Positions 51,102-59,697 of a stretch of DNA of 64,000 nt are shown piece by piece; the stretch's first letter is position 1, and each line of letters starts with the position of its first letter. The notes below the pieces were generated by a model, which was given only the letters and a program-made list of their open reading frames with translations, ran no database searches and was not told the DNA's origin. The translations under genes and the position numbers were made by a program. The stretch is from Pedobacter cryoconitis (GTDB lineage: Bacteria > Bacteroidota > Bacteroidia > Sphingobacteriales > Sphingobacteriaceae): the NCBI RefSeq assembly GCF_003259615.1, contig NZ_QLLR01000002.1, positions 1 to 64,000 of the forward strand. The letters are read 5' to 3'.

Positions 51102-52217
51102 CTATTGTTTACCATTCTCTGCATTTAGCCACCATTTTTTATCCGGATAAGCTCCACCCAGCACAAAGGTTTCTCCCATTAAGGGAGTGGTTATCTGCTG
51201 AGCTGATTCTTCAGCACTTTTAGAAACGCGTATAATAGAGTCATTCCAATCATGCAAAGCCAGCGTGAACTTTCCCCAGTGCACAGGTAAAAGCACTTTT
51301 GCTTTCAAATCTTTTGCCGCCATCACTGTTTGTTCAGGAAACATATGGATCAGAGGCCATAATTCATTATACTGTCCGCATTCTAAAATTGCCAGATCAA
51401 AAGGGCCGTGTTCTTCGCCAATAAGCTTAAAATGGCTGTCATAGCCCGAATCTCCACCTAAATATAATTTATGTTCAGGAGTTTCCAGGATAAATGAAGA
51501 CCATAAAGTCCGGTTACGCTTGAATAATCTCCCCGTAAAATGTCTTGCCGGTTTTGCCGTGAATTTAAGACCAGATAAAACAGCTTGCTCCTCCCATGCC
51601 AGTTCTGTAATTTTCTCAGCCGGAATTCCCCAGCGGCTTAAATGAGAGCCTGCACCGGCCGAGGTCAGGAAATGTTTTACGCTATCCTTCAGCTTTAATA
51701 TACTTTGATAATCCATATGATCATAATGATCATGGGTGATCAGCAGCACATCAATTGCAGGAAAATCTTCTGCCTTGATAAAATCAGTACCCGCGTATTG
51801 CTTTTTACCGATAAAAGAAAACGGAGAAGGTGTTCTACTAAATACCGGGTCCACCAGTACTTTTAAAGTATCCAGTTGTAATAGATAAGAAGAATGTCCG
51901 AACCAGGTTACTTTCGCGCCTGATACGGAATCGAGATGGGGTGAAGCATGTGGTAAAACAGTTGCCGGCCTGCTGTCAGGATTGCCCTTCAGCATAGCTT
52001 TGAAAATAGCCAGATAGCCACCTTCGGGCACCATAGGTGTTAAAGATTGATTTTGCAGTTCATCACCTTCCGCATTTGGCAGCCGCCGGATACGTTCCAG
52101 TCTTGCACCTTGCGGCAAACGACCAAAAACTGGTAAGGTTAAAATAGCATAAACCAATATGGATAATGCGCAGAGAATAAATAAAGTGATATACATAGGT
52201 TTAGAATAGCTAATCAT
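51102..52217 (-). CDS. Membrane-anchored metallo-beta-lactamase-fold hydrolase (NAPE-PLD/UlaG-like)
   Basis: 371 residues. One N-terminal membrane segment (YITLFILCALSILVYAILTLPVFG), then the MBL fold: VTWFGHSSYLLQLDTLKVLVDPVFS, ITHDHYDHMDYQSI with the H-x-H-x-D-H metal site, ITELAWEEQAVLSGLKFTAKPARHFTGR, YLGGDSGYDSHF and LPVHWGKFTLALHDW. This set follows N-acyl-phosphatidylethanolamine phospholipase D-like and UlaG-like hydrolases. Substrate cannot be set; a lipid is possible given the membrane anchor. Confidence 0.88.
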   Translation of the reverse strand: MISYSKPMYITLFILCALSILVYAILTLPVFGRLPQGARLERIRRLPNAEGDELQNQSLTPMVPEGGYLAIFKAMLKGNPDSRPATVLPHASPHLDSVSGAKVTWFGHSSYLLQLDTLKVLVDPVFSRTPSPFSFIGKKQYAGTDFIKAEDFPAIDVLLITHDHYDHMDYQSILKLKDSVKHFLTSAGAGSHLSRWGIPAEKITELAWEEQAVLSGLKFTAKPARHFTGRLFKRNRTLWSSFILETPEHKLYLGGDSGYDSHFKLIGEEHGPFDLAILECGQYNELWPLIHMFPEQTVMAAKDLKAKVLLPVHWGKFTLALHDWNDSIIRVSKSAEESAQQITTPLMGETFVLGGAYPDKKWWLNAENGKQ

Positions 52218-52388
52218 GAAGACTATGTAATAACATCTGTTTATTCATGCTTACATAGAAATTCCGGAACGAATATAACAATTGGATGAAGTATCATGCC
52301 CCGGAAATTTATTAATATTGCACGGGCCTGTTAATTAGCAGCACCTTTTTTATTTAAAACACCGACTAAACTTCAAACAGCGCAAATA

Positions 52389-53213
52389 ATGAGTGTTAAT
52401 ACTGTTTTTCTAAACCATGCTTTTGTAGAGGAAACTCAAGCCTCCTTATTAGTGACTGACCTTTCTATACAAAGAGGCTATGGAATATTTGACTTCTTTA
52501 AAACAATAAATGGCAAGCCCGTTTTCTTGGATGATCATATCGCACGCTTTTATAATTCTGCAAAAAAAATGCACTTGCAGATTAGTCAAACACCTGCAGA
52601 ATTAAAGGGTATCATTGCCGAATTGATGCAGAGAAATAATTTACCGGATTCCGGAATTAAGATGACTTTAACTGGTGGTTATTCCGGGGATGCCTATACC
52701 CTGCCAACAGCACAAAATCTGATCATTACCCAAACTGCCCTAAGTATCCCTAAGGGGCTTCAGGAACAGGGCACTACTTTGGTTACTTACCCTTATCAAA
52801 GACAGTTAGCAGAAATGAAAACACTGGATTATTCTATGGCCATCTGGCTACAACCGTTTATTAAGGAGCATCATGCGGATGAGGTATTGTATCAGTATGA
52901 TAGCTTTATTAAAGAAACACCAAGGGCAAACTTTTTTATAGTGACTACTGAAGGCGAAGTTGTTACTGCTAAAGACAATATTTTAGCCGGGGTGATCCGC
53001 AAAAACATCCTGAATCTTGAAGACACCGTTTTTCAACTGACCGAACGTGAGTTTAGCCTGGAAGAGCTTTACAATGCAAGTGAGGCCTTTATTACCAGTA
53101 CAACCAAAAACATACTTCCGGTACTAAAAGTAGATGGAAAAGAAATTGGTGATGGAAAAGCGGGAAAGGTTACAGCGCAATTATATGATTTGCTGCTGGA
53201 AAAAATAGGATAA
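52389..53213 (+). CDS. Class IV aminotransferase (PLP-dependent)
   Basis: 274 residues, fold type IV. The N-terminal FVEETQASLLVTDLSIQRGYGIFDFFKTINGKPVFLDDHIARFYNSAKKM is the family signature; MKTLDYSMAIWLQPFIKEHHADEVLYQYDSFIKETPRANFFIVTTEGEVVTAKDNILAGVIRKNIL carries the PLP lysine region and the specificity loop. Members include branched-chain and D-amino acid aminotransferases and aminodeoxychorismate lyase; the exact member cannot be told from the sequence alone. Isolated and divergent from its neighbours. Confidence 0.85.
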   Translation: MSVNTVFLNHAFVEETQASLLVTDLSIQRGYGIFDFFKTINGKPVFLDDHIARFYNSAKKMHLQISQTPAELKGIIAELMQRNNLPDSGIKMTLTGGYSGDAYTLPTAQNLIITQTALSIPKGLQEQGTTLVTYPYQRQLAEMKTLDYSMAIWLQPFIKEHHADEVLYQYDSFIKETPRANFFIVTTEGEVVTAKDNILAGVIRKNILNLEDTVFQLTEREFSLEELYNASEAFITSTTKNILPVLKVDGKEIGDGKAGKVTAQLYDLLLEKIG

Positions 53214-53249
53214 ACTCAACAATACAGTATTCAGCAAATAAGTTAAAAA

Positions 53250-53288
53250 AAAGACTTATTTGCTTTAAATCAGGGCAAATAAGTCTTT
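53250..53288. terminator. Two-way terminator between converging genes
   Basis: A 14-bp stem AAAGACTTATTTGC (53250-53263) and its complement (53275-53288) with an A-run on the left and TTTATATCTT on the right; lies between the aminotransferase stop (53213) and the topoisomerase stop (53311). Confidence 0.8.
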
Positions 53289-53310
53289 ATATCTTAAAAA
53301 AAGGGGAGCA

Positions 53311-55167
53311 CTATACCACTGCCGGATCTTCTTTCTTCGGTACTAGTTTTTCTGCCAGACCAGCTCCTGCGGCAAGCAATTCATTGGTAATTGACCTTGT
53401 ATATTCGGAGATTTCTGCTTTAAAGTCTGCAACCGAGGCACCAGACCGGATTTCTTCCAGTCTCTTCTCCCACGAACCAGTCAATTCTGCCTGTGCAATC
53501 TTCTGGTCTTTCACGACATCGTAAACTGCCAGTCCTTTAAAAGTCGGGACAAGATTTCTTTTCTCCCGCATAATATATTCCCTGGTGATCAGGGTTTCGA
53601 TAATTGAGGCCCTGGTTGCCGGAGTTCCCAGTCCGCTATCTTTCATCGCATAACGAAGTTCTTCGTCTTCAATCTCTTTCCCGGAAGTTTCCAGCGCTTT
53701 TAATAAGGAGGCCTCATTATACAAAGGTTTAGGCTTAGTCTGTTTTTCTAATAAGGCCTTTTCTACGATAGGCAGCAGCTCTCCCTTTTTAACCTTTGGA
53801 AGAGAAGGGTTATCCTCATCTTTTTTATCTTCTTCTTTATCATTTAATACCGAGCGCCATCCTGCGGAACGGATAACTGTTCCGTTAGCAATAAACAGAG
53901 AACCGGATTCAATAGTAATTTTAGTCACTTCCTTTACACATTCCTGATGGAAAGCTTCCAGCATACGGCCTACCACCATATCATAAACAGCTTGTTTATC
54001 GGCGCTTAAATGAGCAGCAGGCTCCCCGGTTGGTAAAATGGCATGGTGATCCGTAACTTTTTTCGCATTCACGCTCCTTTTATTCAAAGGTATAGTCATC
54101 AGAAACTCTGCCTGTTTTCCAAAATCCGGATGTGTGGTTAGCTGCGTAATCAACTGAGGAACACCAGCAAAAACATCGTCTCCGATATATCTGCTACCTG
54201 TCCTTGGATAGGAAACCAGCTTACTTTCATATAAATTCTGCAGCAAATTAAGGGTCTGATCTGCGGTATAACCTTTACGCTTGTTAGCTTCCTGCTGTAA
54301 ACTACTTAAATCATGCAATAACGGAGGCGGCTCTTTACGTGGCTTGGCTTCCACATCCAGGATCTTTCCTCCTGTGGAAAATCCAGAGCCTACATCTTCA
54401 ATCTTATCAAATAAAACCTGCGCTTCCTCTTTGACATTGAAGTTGACCGTAGAAACAGCCTTAAAAAGCTGCCCGTCTTTATCCAGCTGTATACCCAGCT
54501 GATAATATAATTGGGGTACAAAATTCTTTGTTTCAATAAACCTGGAGCAGATCATTGCTAAAGTTGGGGTCTGTACCCTGCCCAGGGAAAGCACTGACCT
54601 TGCACCGGCCGATATACTTAAGGCCTGGGTGGCATTCATTCCGACCAGCCAGTCAGATTCTGACCTGCAGTGTGCTGAATTAAATAAAGTATCATAATCA
54701 GTACCGGGTTTGAGATTCCGGAATCCTTCTTTAATAGCTTCATCAGTCTGCGAAGAGATCCAAAGTCGTTTAAAAGGTTTTTTACATTTCAGGAAATAAT
54801 AGATATAACGGAAAATGAGTTCACCTTCCCGCCCGGCATCCGTTGCGACGATAATCTCTGTAGCTTCATCAAATAGCTTTTTGATAATATCGAGTTGTTT
54901 TCTGACCCCGGGATCTTCCACAAAACCATCCTTGGTTTTAATTTTCCGGATTGCCAGTTTAAATTTAGCCGGAAGCATTGGCAGATGTTGCCTTCTCCAG
55001 CCAATAAAGCCGTATTCCTGCGGAGGTGCCAGTTGCAGCAGATGTCCGAATGCCCAGGTGAAAGTATAACCTTTCCCCTCAATGTACCCGTCTTTTCTAC
55101 CCGTTGCGCCAAATACTTTAGCCAATTCACGTGCAACGGATGGCTTCTCTGCAATTACAATCTTCAT
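53311..55167 (-). CDS. topB: Type IA DNA topoisomerase (topoisomerase III)
   Basis: 618 residues. Removes negative supercoils and unlinks DNA by single-strand passage. TOPRIM domain at the start (MKIVIAEKPSVARELAKVFGA, then VATDAGREGELIFRYIY with the metal-binding acidic residues), active-site Tyr in ESKLVSYPRTGSRYI, plus VTDHHAILPT and the C-terminal LGTPATRASIIETLITREYI. A little shorter than E. coli TopB, with a short tail after the core (EKLVPKKEDPAVV) and no zinc fingers. Confidence 0.95.
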   Translation of the reverse strand: MKIVIAEKPSVARELAKVFGATGRKDGYIEGKGYTFTWAFGHLLQLAPPQEYGFIGWRRQHLPMLPAKFKLAIRKIKTKDGFVEDPGVRKQLDIIKKLFDEATEIIVATDAGREGELIFRYIYYFLKCKKPFKRLWISSQTDEAIKEGFRNLKPGTDYDTLFNSAHCRSESDWLVGMNATQALSISAGARSVLSLGRVQTPTLAMICSRFIETKNFVPQLYYQLGIQLDKDGQLFKAVSTVNFNVKEEAQVLFDKIEDVGSGFSTGGKILDVEAKPRKEPPPLLHDLSSLQQEANKRKGYTADQTLNLLQNLYESKLVSYPRTGSRYIGDDVFAGVPQLITQLTTHPDFGKQAEFLMTIPLNKRSVNAKKVTDHHAILPTGEPAAHLSADKQAVYDMVVGRMLEAFHQECVKEVTKITIESGSLFIANGTVIRSAGWRSVLNDKEEDKKDEDNPSLPKVKKGELLPIVEKALLEKQTKPKPLYNEASLLKALETSGKEIEDEELRYAMKDSGLGTPATRASIIETLITREYIMREKRNLVPTFKGLAVYDVVKDQKIAQAELTGSWEKRLEEIRSGASVADFKAEISEYTRSITNELLAAGAGLAEKLVPKKEDPAVV

Positions 55168-55449
55168 CTATTCTCCTTTTTTAGAATCACTAAATTTCAT
55201 CAAAATACTTCACATTAAAAAACCATTAACTCGTTTCCCGGCCGTATTCAACTGCCTAAAGGACTCAAAGAATATGATGTCAATAAACAGGTCATATGCT
55301 TTTTAACTCTCATTATCAAGCAGATCTGACACAATAACAAGTACTTGTAAAGAACACGAAAGGATGTTGAAAAAAAGGTGAAATCATCAGGAAAGAGAAT
55401 TCCATTCTAAGGACTAAAGAAAAATCAGCGGCTTAATATTCCTGTGGTT

Positions 55450-56358
55450 TTATAGTGGAGACAACAAATCCAAACCAACTTTAAAAGTATTACAATGTGC
55501 GTCTACAATATCTTTAATAGCTGGTGAATATCCGCCTCCCATACTTACTTGTACCGGCAATCCCTTATCTTTGCAAAACTGAAAAACCATGCTGTCCCGC
55601 TCTTTACATCCCTGTTTACTCATGCCTAGTTTCCCTAACTTATCTGTAGACAAAACATCCACTCCAGATAAATAAAACACAAACTCCGGCCTGTGCCGCT
55701 CATATAACTCAGGCAATACATGCGCAAGCAGTGAAAGATAAACATCATCGCCGGTCCCCACATCCAATCCTATATCCCAATCAGAAACTTCCTTGCGGAA
55801 AGGGAAGTTCTTTTCCCCGTGCATAGAAAAGGTGAATACCCCCGGTTCATTCTCCAAAATCTGGGCTGTCCCATTCCCCTGATGCACATCTAAATCTATA
55901 ATCAGAATCCGTTTATAAATCCCCCTGTTCAGCAGATAATTCGCCGCAATTGCCTGATCATTCAGCAAACAAAATCCTTCTCCCCAATCAGAACCTGCAT
56001 GATGCGTACCACCGGCTATATTAAAAGCCAGACCATACTCTTTCGCAAATAAAGCTCCGTCAATAGTTCCCTGAGCTATCCTCAGTTCACGTTCCAGCAA
56101 TTGCGCATTCAGCGGGAAACCGATCCTCCGCTGCTCTCTTGGTGGTAAAGTAAAATCCCTCAGCTGCTCCCAATAAGAAAGATCATGTGCTAACAGTACG
56201 ATCTCTTGCTGCAACTGTTCGGGGGCAAAAAGCTGATCAGCAGTAATCACCCCCTCATGTAGTAGCTGCTCTGGTATGAGTTCGTACTTTAACATAGGAA
56301 AACGATGCCCCTGTGGTAAAGGATGTGCATACAAAGGATGATAAGCTATTTTTATCAT
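55450..56358 (-). CDS. Histone deacetylase-family zinc hydrolase
   Basis: 302 residues. Core motifs GGTHHAGSDWGEGFCLLND (catalytic His pair), IIDLDVHQGNGT (Asp-x-His zinc ligands), FSMHGEKNFPFRKE and YLSGVDVLSTDKLGKLGMS (third ligand, Asp). Bacterial members remove acetyl groups from small molecules, polyamines or proteins, in the acetoin utilisation/acetylpolyamine amidohydrolase group. Its start abuts the stop of the bestrophin gene, indicating an operon. Confidence 0.93.
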   Translation of the reverse strand: MIKIAYHPLYAHPLPQGHRFPMLKYELIPEQLLHEGVITADQLFAPEQLQQEIVLLAHDLSYWEQLRDFTLPPREQRRIGFPLNAQLLERELRIAQGTIDGALFAKEYGLAFNIAGGTHHAGSDWGEGFCLLNDQAIAANYLLNRGIYKRILIIDLDVHQGNGTAQILENEPGVFTFSMHGEKNFPFRKEVSDWDIGLDVGTGDDVYLSLLAHVLPELYERHRPEFVFYLSGVDVLSTDKLGKLGMSKQGCKERDSMVFQFCKDKGLPVQVSMGGGYSPAIKDIVDAHCNTFKVGLDLLSPL

Positions 56359-57219
56359 TTAGTTCAGAATCTCCCCCACGTGTTTTTCAATATTATTACA
56401 GATCTCATCCACAGGCAAATCATTTGCATCCTGTCCAAATGGATTTTCTATTTCCTCAGCAATCAGCTCCAAACTCGCCAGTACATATAATATAAAAGGT
56501 ACAATCGGGATTACGAAATAACCCAGGCTAAATACCCAGCCAAATGGTAAGGTAATTACATAGATAAACAAGAATTTTTTGATAAAAGCACTATAAGAAA
56601 AAGGAATAGGTGTTTTCTTGATCCGCTCACAACCTCCGCAAATATCTGTAAAGCGGTTCAGATCACCACTCAATATAATCAACTGTTCTGCAGAAATCTT
56701 GCCCGCAGCCTCCAAATCAAAAACCCGTGCAGAAAGACTCGCTGCGACCTGGTTAGGAATATGCTTCCCTCCATCAACCTCCACTAAAAAACTGTTCTTA
56801 CCAAAATACTGCTTTTCCCGCAAGTGTTCTTTCAATGCAAAAGCGTACTTAGGAATCGCATAGCTGAAATACTCATATTCCTGTTCTCCTAACTTCAGCG
56901 ATTTGATCTTGATAGCCAGGTTACGGCTGATATTTGTCAGCTCTCCTAATAATCTCCTGCCCTCCCACCAGCGGTCATAGGATGTATTCGTCCGGAAAAC
57001 CAATAACATGGAAATCACAAAACCCAGCAAACTGTGCATCATCCCAATATTCTTGACCGTCGCTGTTTGCGCCAGTTTTAAGAAATGGAGTTCCGTATAA
57101 GCGATGATGCCAGAAAATACAGCAACACTAAGCATCAGCGGCCATAACTTCCGGAATGTATCTGCTTTATGGATATGAAAAATAAACGTGAACCAATCTT
57201 TAGGATTGTAATTTATCAT
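56359..57219 (-). CDS. Bestrophin-family ion channel protein
   Basis: 286 residues. Hallmark MLLVFRTNTSYDRWWEGRRLLGELTNISRNLAIK at about 75-110, preceded by a membrane segment (LWPLMLSVAVFSGIIAYTEL), plus two C-terminal membrane segments (FLFIYVITLPFGWVFSLGYFVIPIVPFILYVLASLELIAEEIENPFG), the bacterial bestrophin (UPF0187) pattern. These form pentameric ion channels in the inner membrane. The start overlaps the kynureninase stop by 4 bases and the stop abuts the deacetylase start. Confidence 0.92.
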   Translation of the reverse strand: MINYNPKDWFTFIFHIHKADTFRKLWPLMLSVAVFSGIIAYTELHFLKLAQTATVKNIGMMHSLLGFVISMLLVFRTNTSYDRWWEGRRLLGELTNISRNLAIKIKSLKLGEQEYEYFSYAIPKYAFALKEHLREKQYFGKNSFLVEVDGGKHIPNQVAASLSARVFDLEAAGKISAEQLIILSGDLNRFTDICGGCERIKKTPIPFSYSAFIKKFLFIYVITLPFGWVFSLGYFVIPIVPFILYVLASLELIAEEIENPFGQDANDLPVDEICNNIEKHVGEILN

Positions 57220-58505
57220 ACAGCTATCTCTTTACTTATTTTTAATAACAACTCACCCGTCAGGAATACGTCCTCAAAAGAATTATACAAGGGTACAGGG
57301 CTCAGACGTATTACATTCGGCTCTCTCCAATCTCCTAATACATTATGCGCAACCAATTTCTCAAAAACCCCTTTTGCATTTCCTGAAGCAATTATAGAAA
57401 CCTGCGTACCCCGGTCATTTTCATTTTCGGGCGTAATTACTTTATACTGCTGATGACCGATAGCCAGGTTTACCTGGTCTATGATATAAATCAGATAAGC
57501 AGTTAAAAGCTTACTCTTATCTCTGATCGGACCCATAAAACCTGCGGCCTCAAAAATTTGCAGTGAAGCATGATATAAAGCCATTGGCATCACCTGCGAG
57601 CAGCTAATTTGCCAGCCATCTGCTCCTGGTTCAGGTACAAAGCCCTTTTCCATTTTAAAACGGGTAGACTCCTGATAGCCCCACCATCCCGCAAAACGGT
57701 TAAGTGTATCGTCTTTAAAATGTTTCTCATGAACAAAAATGCCGCCTATTCCACCGGGACCACTATTCTGGTACTTATAAGAACACCAGCAGGCAAAATC
57801 TATATCCCAATCATGTAACTGCACAGGCACATTTCCTGCAGCATGGGCAAGGTCAAATCCAACCAATGCGCCAGCGGCATGACCAGCCTCAGTAATAGCC
57901 TTCATATCAAACCATTGGCCAGTAAAATAGTTAATACCGCCAAACAAGACCAGTGCCAGCTCATCTGCATTTTCAGCGATGCGGGCAACAATATCTTCGG
58001 TGCGCAAAGTATATTCACCGGCTCTGGGCGCAATTTCAATAATAGCCTCTGCAGGATCATATCCATGAAAACGAACCTGGCTTTCCAGCGCATACTGATC
58101 AGAAGGAAAAGCACCGGCCTCCATAATGATCTTAAATCTTTTTTGCTGTGGTCGATAAAAACTAACCAGCAACAAATGAAGATTAACCGTTAGCGTATTC
58201 ATCGGGCAAACCTCAGCAGGAAGCGCACCTACAATCGGTGCCATTAACTGCTTAAGCTCTTTATGATAAAACATCCATGGACTGTCTCCTTCAAACCAGC
58301 CTTCTACTGCCAGGTTTTGCCAGTTGTCCAGTTGTTTGCCCAGCACTTCACGTGCCGATTTGGGCTGAAGGCCAAGTGAATTGCCACACAGATATATAAA
58401 AGGTTTACCATTTTGCTGTGGAAATAAAAACTCATCACGGAATTTCCGCAACGGGTCCTGTTCATCCATTGTTTTAGCAAATGATAATGTATTTTGAAAA
58501 TTCAT
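57216..58505 (-). CDS. kynU: Kynureninase
   Basis: 429 residues. Cleaves kynurenine (or 3-hydroxykynurenine) to anthranilate (or 3-hydroxyanthranilate) plus alanine, with PLP. Motifs: KPFIYLCGNSLGLQPKSAREVLGKQLDNWQNLAVEGWFEGDSPWM (N-terminal signature), ALVGFDLAHAAGNVPVQLHDWDIDFACWCSYKYQNSGPGGIGGIFVHEKH with the PLP lysine in YKY, and NVIRLSPVPLYNSFEDV at the end. First gene of a kynU-bestrophin-deacetylase run. Probably serves tryptophan breakdown or NAD synthesis. Confidence 0.96.
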   Translation of the reverse strand: MNFQNTLSFAKTMDEQDPLRKFRDEFLFPQQNGKPFIYLCGNSLGLQPKSAREVLGKQLDNWQNLAVEGWFEGDSPWMFYHKELKQLMAPIVGALPAEVCPMNTLTVNLHLLLVSFYRPQQKRFKIIMEAGAFPSDQYALESQVRFHGYDPAEAIIEIAPRAGEYTLRTEDIVARIAENADELALVLFGGINYFTGQWFDMKAITEAGHAAGALVGFDLAHAAGNVPVQLHDWDIDFACWCSYKYQNSGPGGIGGIFVHEKHFKDDTLNRFAGWWGYQESTRFKMEKGFVPEPGADGWQISCSQVMPMALYHASLQIFEAAGFMGPIRDKSKLLTAYLIYIIDQVNLAIGHQQYKVITPENENDRGTQVSIIASGNAKGVFEKLVAHNVLGDWREPNVIRLSPVPLYNSFEDVFLTGELLLKISKEIAV

Positions 58506-58569
58506 ATTTTTTGTAATTATTCAGCTCAGTGTAATGCTTTCTGCAATTTTAACAAAATAAATAAATGAT

Positions 58570-59559
58570 TTAATTATTATGGTTTGAAAACTGGTCAATA
58601 ATTTCCATCACGGTCACTCCATCTTCCGCTATACAAGGGTTTGCCGATTGGTTTAAGAAATAGCGAACGGTCGCCTCAATCATTGGTTGTTGTACATGCT
58701 GAAGCGGATCGAAATTAAAGAACGTTGTTTCCCCGTTAACTGTTAACTCTATTTTACCCGGTCCAAAAACAGCAAAAGAAATTGTTCCTTTTGATCCGGT
58801 GATTGTACAAAGGTCTTTTTGAGTGGCTACGGGCATATCAAAACACCAGGTTCCATTAAAGAATATATTGTTTTTGAATTTCAAAACTCCTGTAACCAGA
58901 TCATCTGCCTGGTATAAGCCACCCTGATTACCTGAAATTCCAATTGCTTTTTCAATTGGCCCGAAAAAGTATAACATCAGGTCTAATTGGTGCGGTGCAA
59001 TATCATGAAATAGTCCACCACCAGCAATTGCAGGATCTAAGCGCCATTGTATTTTCGGATCTGCTAATTCCTTCGCAGTCAGAGACGGCTGTAAATAATC
59101 AAGCTTAATAAATTTCACCGTTCCAATTGCCTGCTCTTTAAGCAGGGCTTTAATTTTTTTAAAAACTGGCTGTTCTCTGCGGTAATGTGCGATGGTCAGC
59201 TTCCCTGCATACAATGAAGCGGCTTCAACCATTTTTTTACCCGCCGCTGCATGCACAGCCATTGGTTTCTCAACGTAAACTGATTTCCCTGCTTTTAAGG
59301 CTGCAATGGTCAGTTCTTCGTGCGATAATGGTGGGGTGGCAATGTATATGGCATTGATTTCCGGATCATCAATTAATTCTTGTGTGCTGCTATACCATTT
59401 TGGGATTTGATGTCTTTTTGCATAATCTTCAGCCTTTTCAGCATTTCTGCTCATTACAGCTACCAGGCTGGAATCAGCAACTTTCTGAAAAGCGGGGCCG
59501 CTTTTAACTTCTGTCACGTCCCCACATCCAATCATCCCCCATTTTATTATATTCTGCAT
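58570..59559 (-). CDS. Gfo/Idh/MocA-family oxidoreductase
   Basis: Start set at the ATG at 59559 (MQNIIKWGMIGCGDVTEVKSGP), which places the nucleotide-binding glycine motif directly at the N-terminus, giving 329 residues; an upstream in-frame frame to 59607 adds 16 poor residues. The Rossmann domain reads WGMIGCGDVTEVKSGPAFQKVADSSLVAVMSRNAEKAEDYAKR; INAIYIATPPLSHEELTIAALKAGKSVYVEKPMA is the family signature with the EKP catalytic lysine, followed by GGGLFHDIAPHQLDLMLYFFGP. NAD(P)-dependent oxidation of a sugar or cyclitol; substrate unknown. Confidence 0.92.
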   Translation of the reverse strand: MQNIIKWGMIGCGDVTEVKSGPAFQKVADSSLVAVMSRNAEKAEDYAKRHQIPKWYSSTQELIDDPEINAIYIATPPLSHEELTIAALKAGKSVYVEKPMAVHAAAGKKMVEAASLYAGKLTIAHYRREQPVFKKIKALLKEQAIGTVKFIKLDYLQPSLTAKELADPKIQWRLDPAIAGGGLFHDIAPHQLDLMLYFFGPIEKAIGISGNQGGLYQADDLVTGVLKFKNNIFFNGTWCFDMPVATQKDLCTITGSKGTISFAVFGPGKIELTVNGETTFFNFDPLQHVQQPMIEATVRYFLNQSANPCIAEDGVTVMEIIDQFSNHNN

Positions 59560-59637
59560 CTTATTCAGTTTAAGCTGGTAAATATGATAAAAATCTGCCT
59601 GCTTCATGCAGGTTAAAATCCCTTAGGCTCTAAAATA

Positions 59638-59681
59638 AAAAGCGTATAACCACTGCAGACATGCAGCGGTTATACGCTTTT
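59638..59681 (-). terminator. Terminator after the siderophore operon
   Basis: A 14-bp stem AAAAGCGTATAACC (59638-59651) and its complement (59668-59681), with an inner CTGCA/TGCAG stem; T-rich on the minus-strand exit side. It lies 17 bases after the IucA/IucC stop and ends that transcript. Confidence 0.8.
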
Positions 59682-59697
59682 CTAATCGCTAATAAGC

